Shown: positions 7,888 through 17,489, numbered from the stretch's first letter. The stretch: DNA of 64,000 nucleotides from Halorientalis sp. LT38 (GCF_037031225.1 NZ_JAYEZN010000001.1:62001-126000); one strand, 5' to 3'. A program made the numbers and translations. The notes: generated by a model not told the origin, from the sequence alone.

Positions 7888-8409
7888 TCACTCCTCGGAC
7901 TCCTCGACCGTGATCGTCACCGGTTCGTCGGCGTCGTCCGTCGGTTCTGCCTCCTCGTCGCCGAGGTGATCGTCCAGGTTGAACACCGTGTTCAGCTCGG
8001 CCTGGACCTCGCCCGCGATGCTCGTGACCAGCTCGCTCGGAGCGATGGCCGTGTACTCGTAGGGGTTGTTTCCGGCACCGCCGTTCTCGCGTTTGCGCCT
8101 GCTAACTCGTTCTTCCTCGTGGAGTTCCGCGAGCGCCTCACGCACCGTACTGGGGTACAGCCCCGTCCCCTCCGCCACCTCGTCGCTCGTGCTGTGGGGG
8201 TGTTGGCGGAGGTAGACGAAGATGCGTGCTCGCGTCTCCGTGTCGAGCACCCACGACAGCAGGTCCACGACGCCATCGTCGAAGCGCTCGACCGCCCGGT
8301 CGGTCTCGGCCTCCAGCCGCTCCCGGACGCCCTCCTCGTCCTCGTCCTCGTCGGCCGTTTCCCGCCCCGGTTCCGGCTCCTCCCCGTCCGGTGTCTCGTC
8401 TGTCGACAT
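7888..8409 (-). CDS. Winged-helix transcriptional regulator
   Basis: A 173-residue very acidic protein. The central region, roughly residues 50-115, is a winged helix-turn-helix: LDTETRARIFVYL, then HSTSDEVAEGTGLYPSTVREALAEL as the recognition unit, then a wing with RRKRENG. Both ends are strongly acidic tails without domains. It resembles haloarchaeal MarR/TrmB-like or ArsR-like regulators. The target is unknown. Its promoter region overlaps the T-rich end of gshA downstream of 8454. Confidence 0.75.
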   Translation of the reverse strand: MSTDETPDGEEPEPGRETADEDEDEEGVRERLEAETDRAVERFDDGVVDLLSWVLDTETRARIFVYLRQHPHSTSDEVAEGTGLYPSTVREALAELHEEERVSRRKRENGGAGNNPYEYTAIAPSELVTSIAGEVQAELNTVFNLDDHLGDEEAEPTDDADEPVTITVEESEE

Positions 8410-8458
8410 GAGTCGTTTCTATTCCGACGGAAGGCCGCAGGCGGGTAAAAACCCTTGG

Positions 8459-9541
8459 CTAGAGGCGCAGTGCCGCACAGAGCGCGTCCATGCCGCCCTC
8501 GTCGCGGAGTCGGCGCTGTCTCTCGGCCCCGCTCTCCCCGTCGTACACGTCGGCGATGCCGTCGATGCCGAGACGCTGACACTCCCGGTCGACCAGTTCG
8601 CCGAGGTCGACCGCTTCCGAGAGGTCACGGGAGAGCAGCTCGGCGTCGTGGCCGTGACGGATCGCGCGCCACTTGTTCTCGTCCAGGGGTTCCCGTCGGT
8701 GCTTCTGGCCGGTCTCGCCGTCCTCGTAGCGCGCCGCGAAGTCCGTGACCAGCGCGTGGACGTACTCGACGAAGGCCATCACTTTCTCGCGGTCGGCCTG
8801 CCCGTCCGGCGTCCGCACTTCCACGGTCCCGAGCCCGGAGTGCGGTCGCACGTCGTACCACAGTTCGCCCCGGTCTTCGATCGATCCCGTCTCGATCATC
8901 GTCCGCTCGAACTCGTCGAACGCGGCGTAAGAGTCGAACGCGGTGGGGATACCCGTGTTCGGGAGCGCCTCGAAGATCTTCGCCCGCGCGGCGTGGAGCC
9001 CGGTGTCGAACCCACACCAGTACGGCGAGTTGGCCGACAATGCCAGCAGGATCGACAGGTGCCAGCGGAGCTCGTTGGCGATCCAGATCGCCTTGTCCGC
9101 GTCGTCGACCCCGACGTGGACGTGCAAGCCCGCGGTCGTGTTCCGGTGTTGGGGGTACTGGATCCGGTCGAGTTGCGATCTGTACCGGGGCTTCTCGGCG
9201 TGTTCCAGCTCCCGCCACTTCGCGGCCGGGTGCAGCCCTGCCGCGGCGATGCCGTAGCCGTGGCTCTCGGCGTGCTCGACGAGCGCGTCGCGGACCGCGT
9301 CCAGTTGTTCGCCGGCCTCGTCGAGGTTGTCGGCGCCGATGGTCGGCGTCTGCGTCTCGATGACGCACTTGAACAGTTCGTGACCGAGGCGGCCCTCGAG
9401 GATTTCGGGCGGGTCGGACTCGTAGACGAGTTCGTCGGTGCCGGAGGTCGGTCGGTTCCGGTCGTCGACGACGAAAAACTCCTCCTCGATGCCCAGCGTG
9501 CCCATCCGGGTGAACGTCTCGGCGGAGCCCCTCCGGTCCAT
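8459..9541 (-). CDS. gshA: Glutamate-cysteine ligase
   Basis: A 360-residue enzyme of the GCS2/YbdK carboxylate-amine ligase family, which makes gamma-glutamylcysteine from Glu, Cys and ATP. Haloarchaea use this thiol in place of glutathione, and the Haloferax enzyme has been characterised. Diagnostic segments are [13 protein letters not shown] at the start, [13 protein letters not shown] in the middle (His metal/nucleotide ligands), [19 protein letters not shown], and [15 protein letters not shown]. The length is normal. No second glutathione gene is adjacent, as expected. Single-gene unit on the minus strand. Confidence 0.92.
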   Translation of the reverse strand: MDRRGSAETFTRMGTLGIEEEFFVVDDRNRPTSGTDELVYESDPPEILEGRLGHELFKCVIETQTPTIGADNLDEAGEQLDAVRDALVEHAESHGYGIAAAGLHPAAKWRELEHAEKPRYRSQLDRIQYPQHRNTTAGLHVHVGVDDADKAIWIANELRWHLSILLALSANSPYWCGFDTGLHAARAKIFEALPNTGIPTAFDSYAAFDEFERTMIETGSIEDRGELWYDVRPHSGLGTVEVRTPDGQADREKVMAFVEYVHALVTDFAARYEDGETGQKHRREPLDENKWRAIRHGHDAELLSRDLSEAVDLGELVDRECQRLGIDGIADVYDGESGAERQRRLRDEGGMDALCAALRL

Positions 9542-9600
9542 CTCTCCGCGGCTACAATTGCCCTCGGCCTAAACCTTCCCCTCTGACCCCAGCGCGCGCC

Positions 9601-10236
9601 TCACTTCCGTGGGCGCGCGACGACGGCCAGGTGATCGGCGTGGTACGGCTCCAGCCGGTCCCGTTCGAGGACCTCGAACCCCTCGGCCAGCGTCTCGACG
9701 GCGTCGTCGAACACCGTCTCCGGTTCGGCCGTCACGTCCTCGCTCCGGGCCTTGATCGAAAGCAGCAGCCGACCGTCCTCGCGGAGGAACTCCCGGTTCG
9801 CCAGTGCCACCTCGGCCTGGCCACGGGTCGCCACGTCCTGCACGATAACGTCCACCGGTTCGACGACGTGCGCGTAGGTCTCGGGCTTCCTGGCGTCCTT
9901 CAGGAGCGGGAACAAGCGCTCTCTGTCCTCGGCCACCTCGAGGAGGTCCCGCGCGGGCCGGGCCGCGAACTCGACGGCATAGGTCGGTCCGGCGAAGTCC
10001 GCGACGTGGCTGACAGTCGTCCCCGCGGCTGCGCCGAGGTAGAGGACCGTCTCGCCACCGGCCAGTCCGGTGTCCATCCCCGTCTCCAGCATCGCGCCGA
10101 GTTTCGAGCGCCGGGCGTCCCAGCGCCGCCAGCCCTCGTCGTCCGTCGGCTCGCCGTAGGCCGGCGGCCCCTGCGTCGCTAGCGCCTCCTCGCCGTCGAA
10201 GGGTCTGCGCTCGACGCCCTCGGGCAGGTCACTCAT
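9601..10236 (-). CDS. flpA: Fibrillarin-like rRNA/tRNA 2'-O-methyltransferase
   Basis: A 211-residue archaeal fibrillarin, the SAM-dependent 2'-O-methyltransferase of box C/D ribonucleoproteins. The Rossmann motif VLYLGAAAGTTVSHVAD, YAVEFAARPARDLL, and VIVQDVATRGQ with the catalytic Asp are present, and a SIKARSED segment follows. Its ATG at 10236 overlaps the end of nop5 by 8 bp, so the two are co-transcribed and translated together. It works with NOP5 and with L7Ae, which is encoded at 43758-44120 in this window. Confidence 0.95.
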   Translation of the reverse strand: MSDLPEGVERRPFDGEEALATQGPPAYGEPTDDEGWRRWDARRSKLGAMLETGMDTGLAGGETVLYLGAAAGTTVSHVADFAGPTYAVEFAARPARDLLEVAEDRERLFPLLKDARKPETYAHVVEPVDVIVQDVATRGQAEVALANREFLREDGRLLLSIKARSEDVTAEPETVFDDAVETLAEGFEVLERDRLEPYHADHLAVVARPRK

Positions 10237-11116
10237 CGTCGCCCCCCTGGGATTGGTCTGCCTCCTCCCCGTCCGCCCGCGCCTGGATGGTCGCGATCCG
10301 GTCCTCCAGGTCCTCGCGTAACTCGGGTCGGCGGTCGCCGCTGTAGTGGTCGATCCGGGCGGCGATCGACAGTTTCCCGGCGAGCGCCCGGGCCGCAGAG
10401 CCGCGGTCCTCGGGGCGCGTCCCCCGGACCGCGTCGTGGGTGTAGATGATCCCGTGTTTCGGCGACGGCGCGTCGCCCCGGAGGTGCGCGAACAGGGCGT
10501 CCTCGGCGCCGAGCACCTGCACCGTGCCGCTCGGCTTCTTCGCCAGCGTCTCCAGGCCACCGGCCAGCGAGAGCAGGCGCGCCGCGAGGACGGGGCCGGC
10601 GAGTGTCGAGAGATTCGGGGCCACGTCTGGCGTCGTCGTCTCGACGTACTCTCTGAGCGCGTCGGCCTCCTCGTCGAGCGCGACGACTCGCCGGGCGAGC
10701 GCGACGACCCGCTGGTCGCCCGGGGTCTCCGGGTTACGGTCCGCGAGTTCGCGTGCGTAGTCGACGCCGGTGCCCGCCGACTCGAAGCGACTGCCGCCCC
10801 ACTCGGCGACGCGTTCGGCGAGTTCGTTGGCCTGTCGTCGGCAGTCGTCCATGGCCCGCACTGCGTGGACGAGTTGCTGGTCGACGGCGCCCTCGCGTTC
10901 GGCGACGGCGTCCCGGGCGGCCGACAGCGTCGCCGTCCGGAGGCGCTCGTAGTACTCCTCTTCGTCGGCGGCGAAGCCGGCTTCGACGGCCAGCGCCGGC
11001 CAGTCCCGCGGTTCGTCGGCCGTGCCATCGGCGATGGCCTCGGCGGCTCCGTCGCCGTCCTCCGGTTCCAGGCCGGCGAACCACCCCGATTCCGGGGTGT
11101 CGCTCGTGTCGGTCAT
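10229..11116 (-). CDS. nop5: NOP5/NOP56 family C/D RNP scaffold protein
   Basis: A 295-residue archaeal NOP5, the scaffold that binds fibrillarin with its N-domain and L7Ae plus guide RNA with its C-terminal NOP domain. The NOP domain is visible as GPVLAARLLSLAGGLETLAKKPSGTVQ in pieces, followed by VLGAEDALFAHLRG and KHGIIYTHDAVRG. The N-terminal domain is somewhat short and acidic. ATG 11116 is favoured by a TATA-like CATATAC 26-33 bp upstream; the longer frame to 11299 runs into the divergent gene. First gene of a nop5-flpA operon. Confidence 0.93.
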   Translation of the reverse strand: MTDTSDTPESGWFAGLEPEDGDGAAEAIADGTADEPRDWPALAVEAGFAADEEEYYERLRTATLSAARDAVAEREGAVDQQLVHAVRAMDDCRRQANELAERVAEWGGSRFESAGTGVDYARELADRNPETPGDQRVVALARRVVALDEEADALREYVETTTPDVAPNLSTLAGPVLAARLLSLAGGLETLAKKPSGTVQVLGAEDALFAHLRGDAPSPKHGIIYTHDAVRGTRPEDRGSAARALAGKLSIAARIDHYSGDRRPELREDLEDRIATIQARADGEEADQSQGGDDE

Positions 11117-11140
11117 TGGCCGGTATTTGTGACCCGCCTC

Positions 11141-11150
11141 GTATATGCGT
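11141..11150 (-). promoter_or_regulatory. TATA-like box of the nop5-flpA operon
   Basis: ACGCATATAC on the minus strand lies about 25-34 bp from ATG 11116 and marks the probable leaderless promoter. Confidence 0.5.
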
Positions 11151-11276
11151 TCCCGAACGGACGGGGCGAGAACGGGCAGGTCGCGCCCTCCGACGGTCGA
11201 CGGCATGGAGGTCCCCGGACCTGTCACGGAAGGCCCGCGTCCGGGCCCCTTTCCGGACGGGCGACGACTAGCGGAC

Positions 11277-11936
11277 ATGGCCACAGAGGCGACCTTCACG
11301 GTACCCGCCGATCAGTTCCCGCTCGGGACTATATTCGAGCGGCTCCCGGACGTTACGGTCGAACTGGAGCGGATCATCCCCGCGCGCGACGTGGTGATCC
11401 CCTACTTCTGGGTCCGGGGGACGATCGTCGACGACATCGAGGGCGCGTTCGACGAGCATCCCGGCATCGAGCGAATCGACTTTGTCGACTCGGTCGCGCA
11501 CGAGCACCTGCTGCGCGTCGAGTGGGCGATGGACTACGACGACGTGCTGACGACGCTGACGGAGACCCGTATCGCGCTCATCGAGGCGACAGGCACGAAC
11601 AGCCACTGGACCTTCGAGATCAGGGGCGACGACCGGGCCGACATCGCCGCCTTCCAGGCTCGCTGTCGCGAACTGGATATCCCGATCACCCTGACCGCGC
11701 TCCACGCGCTCACCCCCATCGAGACGGGGACCGAGACGGCGCTCACCGGCCCGCAGCAGGAAGCGCTGGTCCTGGCATACGAACGCGGCTACTTCGAATC
11801 CCCGCGCAAAGTGACGCTGGCCGACCTCGGCACGGAACTGGGCATCTCACAGCAGGCCGTCGCCTCCCGTATCCGGCGCGGGACCAACCACGTCCTCGGC
11901 GAGACGCTCTCCGCCGTGGCGCCGCCCTCGCCCTGA
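11277..11936 (+). CDS. Bacterio-opsin activator-type HTH-10 regulator
   Basis: A 219-residue regulator of the haloarchaeal Bat/HTH-10 family. The first 150 residues form a bat-type N-terminal sensing region (MATEATFTVPADQFPLG start is typical). The last 60 residues are the HTH-10 domain: LTGPQQEALVLAYERGYFESPR, VTLADLGTELGISQQAVASRIRRG. No PAS or GAF domain is present. ATG 11277 fits the conserved start; the frame is open to 11145 without homology. The target genes cannot be inferred; the next gene is a sensor kinase with its own promoter. Confidence 0.85.
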   Translation: MATEATFTVPADQFPLGTIFERLPDVTVELERIIPARDVVIPYFWVRGTIVDDIEGAFDEHPGIERIDFVDSVAHEHLLRVEWAMDYDDVLTTLTETRIALIEATGTNSHWTFEIRGDDRADIAAFQARCRELDIPITLTALHALTPIETGTETALTGPQQEALVLAYERGYFESPRKVTLADLGTELGISQQAVASRIRRGTNHVLGETLSAVAPPSP

Positions 11937-11938
11937 CC

Positions 11939-11948
11939 GTATAAAAAG
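11939..11948 (+). promoter_or_regulatory. TATA-like box of the histidine kinase
   Basis: GTATAAAAAG is a strong TATA match. It stands about 55 bp before ATG 12003, so this transcript would carry a leader of roughly 30 nt. Confidence 0.55.
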
Positions 11949-12002
11949 GGGTTGTCTACTCAACAGTGCGTCTGAACCACACCGCCGACCTCTTCGAACG
12001 GT

Positions 12003-13292
12003 ATGAACGGTCGTTTTCGCGACGCACTCTCGGACCGCACGGGCCCCTGGATCCTGGTGTTCCCGGTGCTCGGTACGGTGTTTCTCCTCACTGCGCTCGG
12101 GCGGTCGATCACCGCGCTCTCGACCAGTGGCGGGCTCCTCGAGGCGGCGCTGAACCTGCTCCTGCTCGCCGTTCCCGGCCTGGTGTTACTGTACGCCGCG
12201 TTCTGGCTACCGAACTCGGACGTCGACCGCGCGTTCTACCCGCGCATCGCGGCCTGGACCGTCGGCGGGATCGTCCTGATGGGCGTCGTGCTGGCGCTCC
12301 GCGTCGCACACCCGGGCGTCGACGTCCAGTTCACCTTCGGGACCCAGGCCGTCCTGTTGTCGATCGGCTCGATCGCGGGGCTCGGGATCGGCGTGAACAA
12401 GGCTCAGGCGCTCACGCACGCTCGAGCGCTCGAAGCGCAGTACGAGACCCAGAAGCGAACTGAAGAAAAACTGGAGGAGGCAGTCGAGAAACTGGAGGCG
12501 TCGAACGAACGGCTGGAGCAGTTCGCCTACGCCGCCTCGCACGACCTGCAGGAACCGCTCCGGATGGTGACGAGCTATCTGAAACTGATCGACGATCGCT
12601 ACGGGGACGAACTCGACGACGAGTGCACGGAGTTCGTCGAGTTCGCGGTCGACGGCGCCGAACGGATGCGCGGCATGATCGACGGGCTGCTCGAGTACTC
12701 GCGTGTCGACATGCAGGGCGAGTCGTTGCGGGCCGTGGACCTGGACGCGGTCCTCGACGACGTGCTCAGCGACCTCAAGCTCAGGATCGAGGAGTCCGGC
12801 GCCGAGATCACGCGTGAACCGCTCCCGACAGTGTGCGGCGATCCCCGCCAGATGCAGCAACTGTTCCAGAACCTGCTCTCGAACGCCATCGAGTACAGCG
12901 GGGAGGAGCCGCCGCGAATCGACGTGACCGCCACGGCGTCGGACGAGAAATGGACCGTCTCGGTTCGCGACCACGGGATCGGCATCGACGGCGACGACCG
13001 CGACCGGATCTTCGAGATCTTCCAGCGGCTCCACTCCGTCGACGACCACGCCGGGTCCGGGATCGGGCTGGCGCTGTGCAAGCGGATCGTCGATCGCCAC
13101 GACGGCGAGGTCCGGGTCGAGTCCCAACCAGGGTCCGGATCGACCTTCTCCGTCACGCTCCCGGCCGAGGGCCAGTCTACGGACGCCCCGGCCGGACCGG
13201 AAGACCGGTCGACGGAGTCGACGCTGAACCCGGATCTCCTGCGCTCCGAGACCGTCGGTGCGGAGACGGCCCAGGACTCCCGCACGGACTGA
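12003..13292 (+). CDS. Membrane sensor histidine kinase
   Basis: A 429-residue kinase. Residues 15-130 hold about four membrane helices with short loops, then a coiled coil to about 170. The HisKA H-box is ASHDLQEPLRMV with phospho-acceptor His180. The HATPase_c domain shows the N box (NLLSNAIEYSG), G1 (DHGIGIDGDD) and G2 (GSGIGLALCKRI). The last 50 residues are a disordered acidic tail. No response regulator is adjacent, as is common in haloarchaea. The input signal is unknown; the sensor may be the membrane part itself. Confidence 0.88.
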   Translation: MNGRFRDALSDRTGPWILVFPVLGTVFLLTALGRSITALSTSGGLLEAALNLLLLAVPGLVLLYAAFWLPNSDVDRAFYPRIAAWTVGGIVLMGVVLALRVAHPGVDVQFTFGTQAVLLSIGSIAGLGIGVNKAQALTHARALEAQYETQKRTEEKLEEAVEKLEASNERLEQFAYAASHDLQEPLRMVTSYLKLIDDRYGDELDDECTEFVEFAVDGAERMRGMIDGLLEYSRVDMQGESLRAVDLDAVLDDVLSDLKLRIEESGAEITREPLPTVCGDPRQMQQLFQNLLSNAIEYSGEEPPRIDVTATASDEKWTVSVRDHGIGIDGDDRDRIFEIFQRLHSVDDHAGSGIGLALCKRIVDRHDGEVRVESQPGSGSTFSVTLPAEGQSTDAPAGPEDRSTESTLNPDLLRSETVGAETAQDSRTD

Positions 13293-13533
13293 CGGGTCGT
13301 CGCGGCTGTCGGTCTTCCGCTCGTCTCCGTCGACGTCGCAGTATATCTACACCCGGTCGAACATATTCGTGTCGAATCTCAGACCGTGAAAATGCGCCTC
13401 TGCGTTCATGTCTGTCGGTTCCGCAGTTCCGTCCGACGGTCGAACAACGGATCGAGTACCGCGCCGGGCGCTCGCGGGGTCCGGATCGAGTCCCTCGCGG
13501 GCCGACTCGGCGGACGCGTGATCGGGGTTCACT

Positions 13534-14778
13534 ATGACAGGAGACGACGCACCGATATCGTTCGACGACGACGAAGAAGAGCGCATGGAGCGCCTGCTCG
13601 ACGACACCGAGTACGACACGGAACTCGGGATGGAGATGGCCAAAGACGCCCAGCGCGTCACGGCAGGCGAACTGAACGAAGCGGAGTTCTACCGGAAGTA
13701 CCACGAGCGAATCCTCGAGGAGTTCGGCGAGGACGACCGCGAACTCGACGAGTTGCTGGAGGGACTCGAAGCCGACACTCTCGACGAGGCCGCCGAGGAC
13801 GGCACGCTCTCGGATCGACTCACGGACCTCGCCGACGGGGAAGACCTCTCGCGGCGTGAAGTGATGAAGAAAGGCGGTGCGGCCGCGCTCGCGCTCGGGA
13901 TGATCACGAGCGCGGGCGGCGGCGGGGCCTCGGCCGCCGAGGAGGGAGGCGGCGACGGCACCCGCTACGGGATGACGATCAACCTGAACAACTGCGACGG
14001 CTGTCTGGCCTGCGTCGTCGCGTGCCAGGAGGAACACGGCACCTCCCGCGGGGCAAACTGGATGTACGTCTTCACCTACGAGGACGACGACCAGGACGAC
14101 GAGAACTTCCTGGTCCGGCCCTGCCAGCACTGCACCGACTCGCCGTGTACGAAGGTCTGTCCCGTCGGGGCGCGCCACACCCGCGAGCAGGACGGCCTCG
14201 TACTCACCGACTACGAGATCTGCATCGGCTGCCGGTACTGCGAGGTGTCCTGTCCCTACGGGGTCAACTACTTCCAGTGGGGCGAACCCGATACGCCCGA
14301 CTCCGAGATCGACGACGCCCACCAGTACGACGAGCGCGACCGCTGGGTCGGGGCCCGCCCGCCCAAGGGCGCGATGGGGAAGTGTACCTTCTGCGTCGAC
14401 CGCCAGGACGGCCAGATGGGCGAGGACAAGATCGGCACCACCGCGTGCGAGGAGGCCTGTGCCATGGACGCGATCCACTTCGGGGACCTGAACGACCCCG
14501 AGAGCGCGCCCAACCAGCATCTGGAGCAGTACCGGAGCTCACAGGAGAACGACACCTCGACGTTCCCCGACCGGAAGGACCACACCGTCTCGACGTTCAA
14601 GCTCATGGAAGAGCGGGGAACGAACCCCAACATCCACTACGTCGGCAACGAGCCGTCCCAGCACGCCCGGCAGGTCGAGGGCCCCGTCACGTACGAGGAC
14701 GTGGGCCTCGTCGACGAGCGCAAGGAAGTGCTGGACAACGGTGCGATGGCCAACGAGAGCGGAGGTGAGAGCGCGTGA
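13534..14778 (+). CDS. Four-cluster FeS subunit with internal Tat signal (DmsB/NrfC-like)
   Basis: A 414-residue ferredoxin-type subunit of a molybdoenzyme-like membrane complex. Four Cys groups fit four [4Fe-4S] clusters: Cys154/157/160/164, CQHCTDSPCTKVCP, CIGCRYCEVSCP, and CTFC with a later ACEEAC. A twin-arginine motif SRREVMKKGG lies at residues 106-115, preceded by about 100 acidic helical residues, which is an unusually long n-region. It passes electrons between a membrane anchor and a catalytic subunit. No molybdopterin subunit is in the window. Its stop overlaps the GTG of the NrfD gene. Confidence 0.85.
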   Translation: MTGDDAPISFDDDEEERMERLLDDTEYDTELGMEMAKDAQRVTAGELNEAEFYRKYHERILEEFGEDDRELDELLEGLEADTLDEAAEDGTLSDRLTDLADGEDLSRREVMKKGGAAALALGMITSAGGGGASAAEEGGGDGTRYGMTINLNNCDGCLACVVACQEEHGTSRGANWMYVFTYEDDDQDDENFLVRPCQHCTDSPCTKVCPVGARHTREQDGLVLTDYEICIGCRYCEVSCPYGVNYFQWGEPDTPDSEIDDAHQYDERDRWVGARPPKGAMGKCTFCVDRQDGQMGEDKIGTTACEEACAMDAIHFGDLNDPESAPNQHLEQYRSSQENDTSTFPDRKDHTVSTFKLMEERGTNPNIHYVGNEPSQHARQVEGPVTYEDVGLVDERKEVLDNGAMANESGGESA

Positions 14779-16100
14779 GCACCGACGTGACCGACGTCGG
14801 CGAGGACACGCTCGTCCGCCCGATAGAGTCCACGTCGAAGAAGTACGTCCTGGCGCTGCTGGTCGCGCTGGCGGCCATCGGCGTCTGGCTGTTCTTCTAC
14901 GTCCAGCAGCTCCAGGAGGGGCTGATCGTCACGAACCTCGCCGACTGGGGGTCGGGCGGCGGCGTCCCCTGGGGCCTCTACATCGGCGCGTTCATCTGGT
15001 GGGTCGGCATCGCCCACGGCGGGATCATCCTGTCGGCGGCGGTCCGGCTCATCGGTCTCGACACCTACCAGCCGGTGGCCCGGATGGCCGAACTGCTGAC
15101 CATCGCCGCGCTGACCTGTGCCGGCCTGTACATCCTGATCCACGTCGGTCGGCCCGATCGGCTGGTCACGAGCGTCCTGCCCGCGTGGCCCTGGCGCGTC
15201 CAGTGGTCGCCGCTGGCCTGGGACGTCACCGTCATCACGGCCTACTTCGTGCTGACGGCGACCTACCTGCTACTCACCATCAGGTACGACATCCACCGGC
15301 TCCGGGATCGGCTCCCCGACCGCTTCGAGCCGATCTACAAGCTGCTGATGATCGGCTACAGCGAGACGGAGGATCGGATCGTCGAGCGGATGGTCTGGTG
15401 GATCGCGTTCGCGATCATCATCATGGCCCCGCTCTTGCTCCACGGCGGCGTCATTCCGTGGCTGTTCTCGACGCTGCCCTCGATGGCCGGCTGGGCCGGC
15501 GGGGTGCAGGGCCCATCCTTCCTCTCGATCGCCCTCACCTCGGCGGTCTCCGGCATCATCATCATCGCCGCGATGTTCCGCTGGGTCTACGGCTGGGAGG
15601 ACCTCATCCCGCTCGAGGTGTTCCAGGGGCTGGCCAAGTGGCTCGGCTTCTTCAGCGTGATCTTCCTGTGGCTCCAGCTGCAGCAGGTGCTGACGGGCAT
15701 CTTCGCCGCGCCGACGACGCTCCAGCACGCGACGGAGGTCAAGATCAGCACGCCGCTGTACTGGGTCGCGCTCGGCCTGGTGGGAATCACGCTGCTGTAC
15801 ATCTTCGCGTCGGCACTGAAGCCCCACCTGTTCAGCATCAGGGCGATGGTCGGCTTCTCGGTCGCCGTCCTCGTCGGCACGCTGATCGAGAAGACGCTGT
15901 TCGTCGTCGAGGGGCTCCAGCACGCCCACTTCGCGCTGTACGAGGGCGTCCCCGGTGCCTACGTCCCCTCGGCCGTCGAACTGTCGTCGCTGCTCGGTAC
16001 CGTCGGGATCGTCGTTCTCTTCTTCCTGCTGATCTCGAAGGTGATCCCGGTGGTCGAACTGCACGCGATCGAGGAGCACGACGACGGAGGTGACCACTGA
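14775..16100 (+). CDS. nrfD: NrfD/PsrC-family membrane anchor
   Basis: A 441-residue polytopic protein with about ten membrane helices, of the NrfD/PsrC/DmsC-like quinone-reactive anchor family. It exchanges electrons between menaquinone and the FeS subunit encoded just upstream. The GTG at 14775 overlaps the upstream TGA and is preceded by GGAGGTGA, a clear Shine-Dalgarno. WYIGAF-like and ARLIGL-like helix ends typical of the family are seen. Its TGA overlaps the ATG of the next small gene. The direction of electron flow cannot be told. Confidence 0.87.
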   Translation: MSTDVTDVGEDTLVRPIESTSKKYVLALLVALAAIGVWLFFYVQQLQEGLIVTNLADWGSGGGVPWGLYIGAFIWWVGIAHGGIILSAAVRLIGLDTYQPVARMAELLTIAALTCAGLYILIHVGRPDRLVTSVLPAWPWRVQWSPLAWDVTVITAYFVLTATYLLLTIRYDIHRLRDRLPDRFEPIYKLLMIGYSETEDRIVERMVWWIAFAIIIMAPLLLHGGVIPWLFSTLPSMAGWAGGVQGPSFLSIALTSAVSGIIIIAAMFRWVYGWEDLIPLEVFQGLAKWLGFFSVIFLWLQLQQVLTGIFAAPTTLQHATEVKISTPLYWVALGLVGITLLYIFASALKPHLFSIRAMVGFSVAVLVGTLIEKTLFVVEGLQHAHFALYEGVPGAYVPSAVELSSLLGTVGIVVLFFLLISKVIPVVELHAIEEHDDGGDH

Positions 16101-16336
16101 TGCTGCCGCTCGCGAGCGCGCCCGAGTACACGCTCCCCTTCGTGGGGCCGGGCACGTACCTGATCTTCGGCATCGTCCTGATGCCGGTGTATCTGATGAT
16201 CGCCGCGTGGTTCCTTGGCGAACCCAGCGACGTCAGGAAGGCACTGCTCGGCGTGGTCTACGTGGCCGGCCTCACGACGTCGCTGTGGGGCGGCCTGTTC
16301 GTGGCCACGATGGTGATCAAACTGCTGTTCTTCTGA
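16100..16336 (+). CDS. Small membrane protein of the FeS/NrfD operon
   Basis: A 78-residue protein with two clear membrane helices (around residues 15-37 and 50-77) and few charged residues. Its ATG overlaps the TGA of nrfD (TGATG), with GGAGGTGA upstream, so it is translationally coupled. It is likely a structural subunit of the same complex. I do not recognise the family. Confidence 0.75.
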   Translation: MLPLASAPEYTLPFVGPGTYLIFGIVLMPVYLMIAAWFLGEPSDVRKALLGVVYVAGLTTSLWGGLFVATMVIKLLFF

Positions 16337-16388
16337 GGGCGGCCGGCGCATCGGCTTTCGACCGACCGCGGACCGAGACACCACACCA

Positions 16389-17489
16389 ATGACGCTCACC
16401 GAAACCGAACTGCGCGACGAGCTCGCGACCGTCGAGGACCCCCAGAACGACGACGACATCGTCTCCATGGGCCTCGTGAACGACGTCCGGATCGACGGCG
16501 ATACCGCCTCCGTGTCGCTCGCGTTCAACGCCCCGTACTCACCGGCCGAGATTGACATCGGCAACGCGATCCGCGACGTGATCGAAGACGCCGGCCTCGA
16601 ACCCGAACTGAGCGCCCGCGTCGAGGCCGACCACGGCTTCGACGAATCGATCCTGCCGGGCGTGAAGAACGTGATCGCCGTCGCCTCCGGCAAGGGCGGC
16701 GTCGGCAAGACCACCGTCGCGGCCAACCTCGCGGCCGGCCTCAACGACCGCGGGGCGCGCGTCGGCATCCTCGACGCCGACGTCCACGGCCCGAACGTCC
16801 CGCGCATCCTCCCGACGGAGGACGAACCGGGCGTCACGCCCGAGGAAGAGATCGTCCCACCGCGATCGGACGGCGTGATGGTGATGAGCACCGACCACCT
16901 CATGCCGGACAACGACGACCCCGCCATCCTCCGCGGACCGATGGTCAACAACGTGATGATGAAGCTGATCAACGAGGTCCAGTGGGGTCGCCTGGACTAC
17001 CTCGTCGTCGACCTCCCGCCGGGGACCGGCGACGCCTCGCTCAACCTGCTCCAGACGCTGCCCGTCGCCGGCGTCGTCATCGTCACCACGCCCCAGGAGA
17101 TGGCCGTCGCGGACGCCCGGAAGGGCCTCCGGCTGTTCGACGAACACGACACGCCGGTCCTGGGCGTCGTCGAGAACATGAGCGGCTACCACTGTCCGAA
17201 CTGCGAGGACACCCACGAGGTGTTCGGTTCCGGTGGGGCCGACGAGATCCGCGACGACTACGACGTGCCCGTCCTGTCGAAACTGCCCGTCCACCCGGAC
17301 TTCGACAGCGCCGAGAGCCACGGGCCGACGATCAGGAACGGGGACAGCGCGATCCAGGACGACCTCTTCGAGTTCGTCGATTCGGTCTCCGATCGGGTGG
17401 GCGCCATCAACCGCCGCACGGTCGCCGAACACGTCGGGACCGCCGAGGTGGAAGGCGAGACCATCCCGACCGACGCCGAATCGGCCTGA
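16389..17489 (+). CDS. apbC: Mrp/NBP35 family ATPase, FeS carrier
   Basis: A 366-residue P-loop protein of the Mrp/ApbC/NBP35 family, which loads FeS clusters onto target proteins. Residues 1-80 are a MIP18-like (DUF59) domain; residues 95-350 form the ATPase with the deviant Walker A GKGGVGKTT at 101-109. A CxxC (HCPNC) near residue 270 is the bridging cluster site. It starts 52 bp after the FeS/NrfD operon and might help mature that FeS-rich complex, though Mrp is a general factor. Confidence 0.92.
   Translation: MTLTETELRDELATVEDPQNDDDIVSMGLVNDVRIDGDTASVSLAFNAPYSPAEIDIGNAIRDVIEDAGLEPELSARVEADHGFDESILPGVKNVIAVASGKGGVGKTTVAANLAAGLNDRGARVGILDADVHGPNVPRILPTEDEPGVTPEEEIVPPRSDGVMVMSTDHLMPDNDDPAILRGPMVNNVMMKLINEVQWGRLDYLVVDLPPGTGDASLNLLQTLPVAGVVIVTTPQEMAVADARKGLRLFDEHDTPVLGVVENMSGYHCPNCEDTHEVFGSGGADEIRDDYDVPVLSKLPVHPDFDSAESHGPTIRNGDSAIQDDLFEFVDSVSDRVGAINRRTVAEHVGTAEVEGETIPTDAESA

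Noticed and set aside
13293-13533. A gene between the histidine kinase and the FeS subunit
   Set aside because: Frames there are Arg-rich and show no start with promoter or codon pattern; the gap is probably regulatory.
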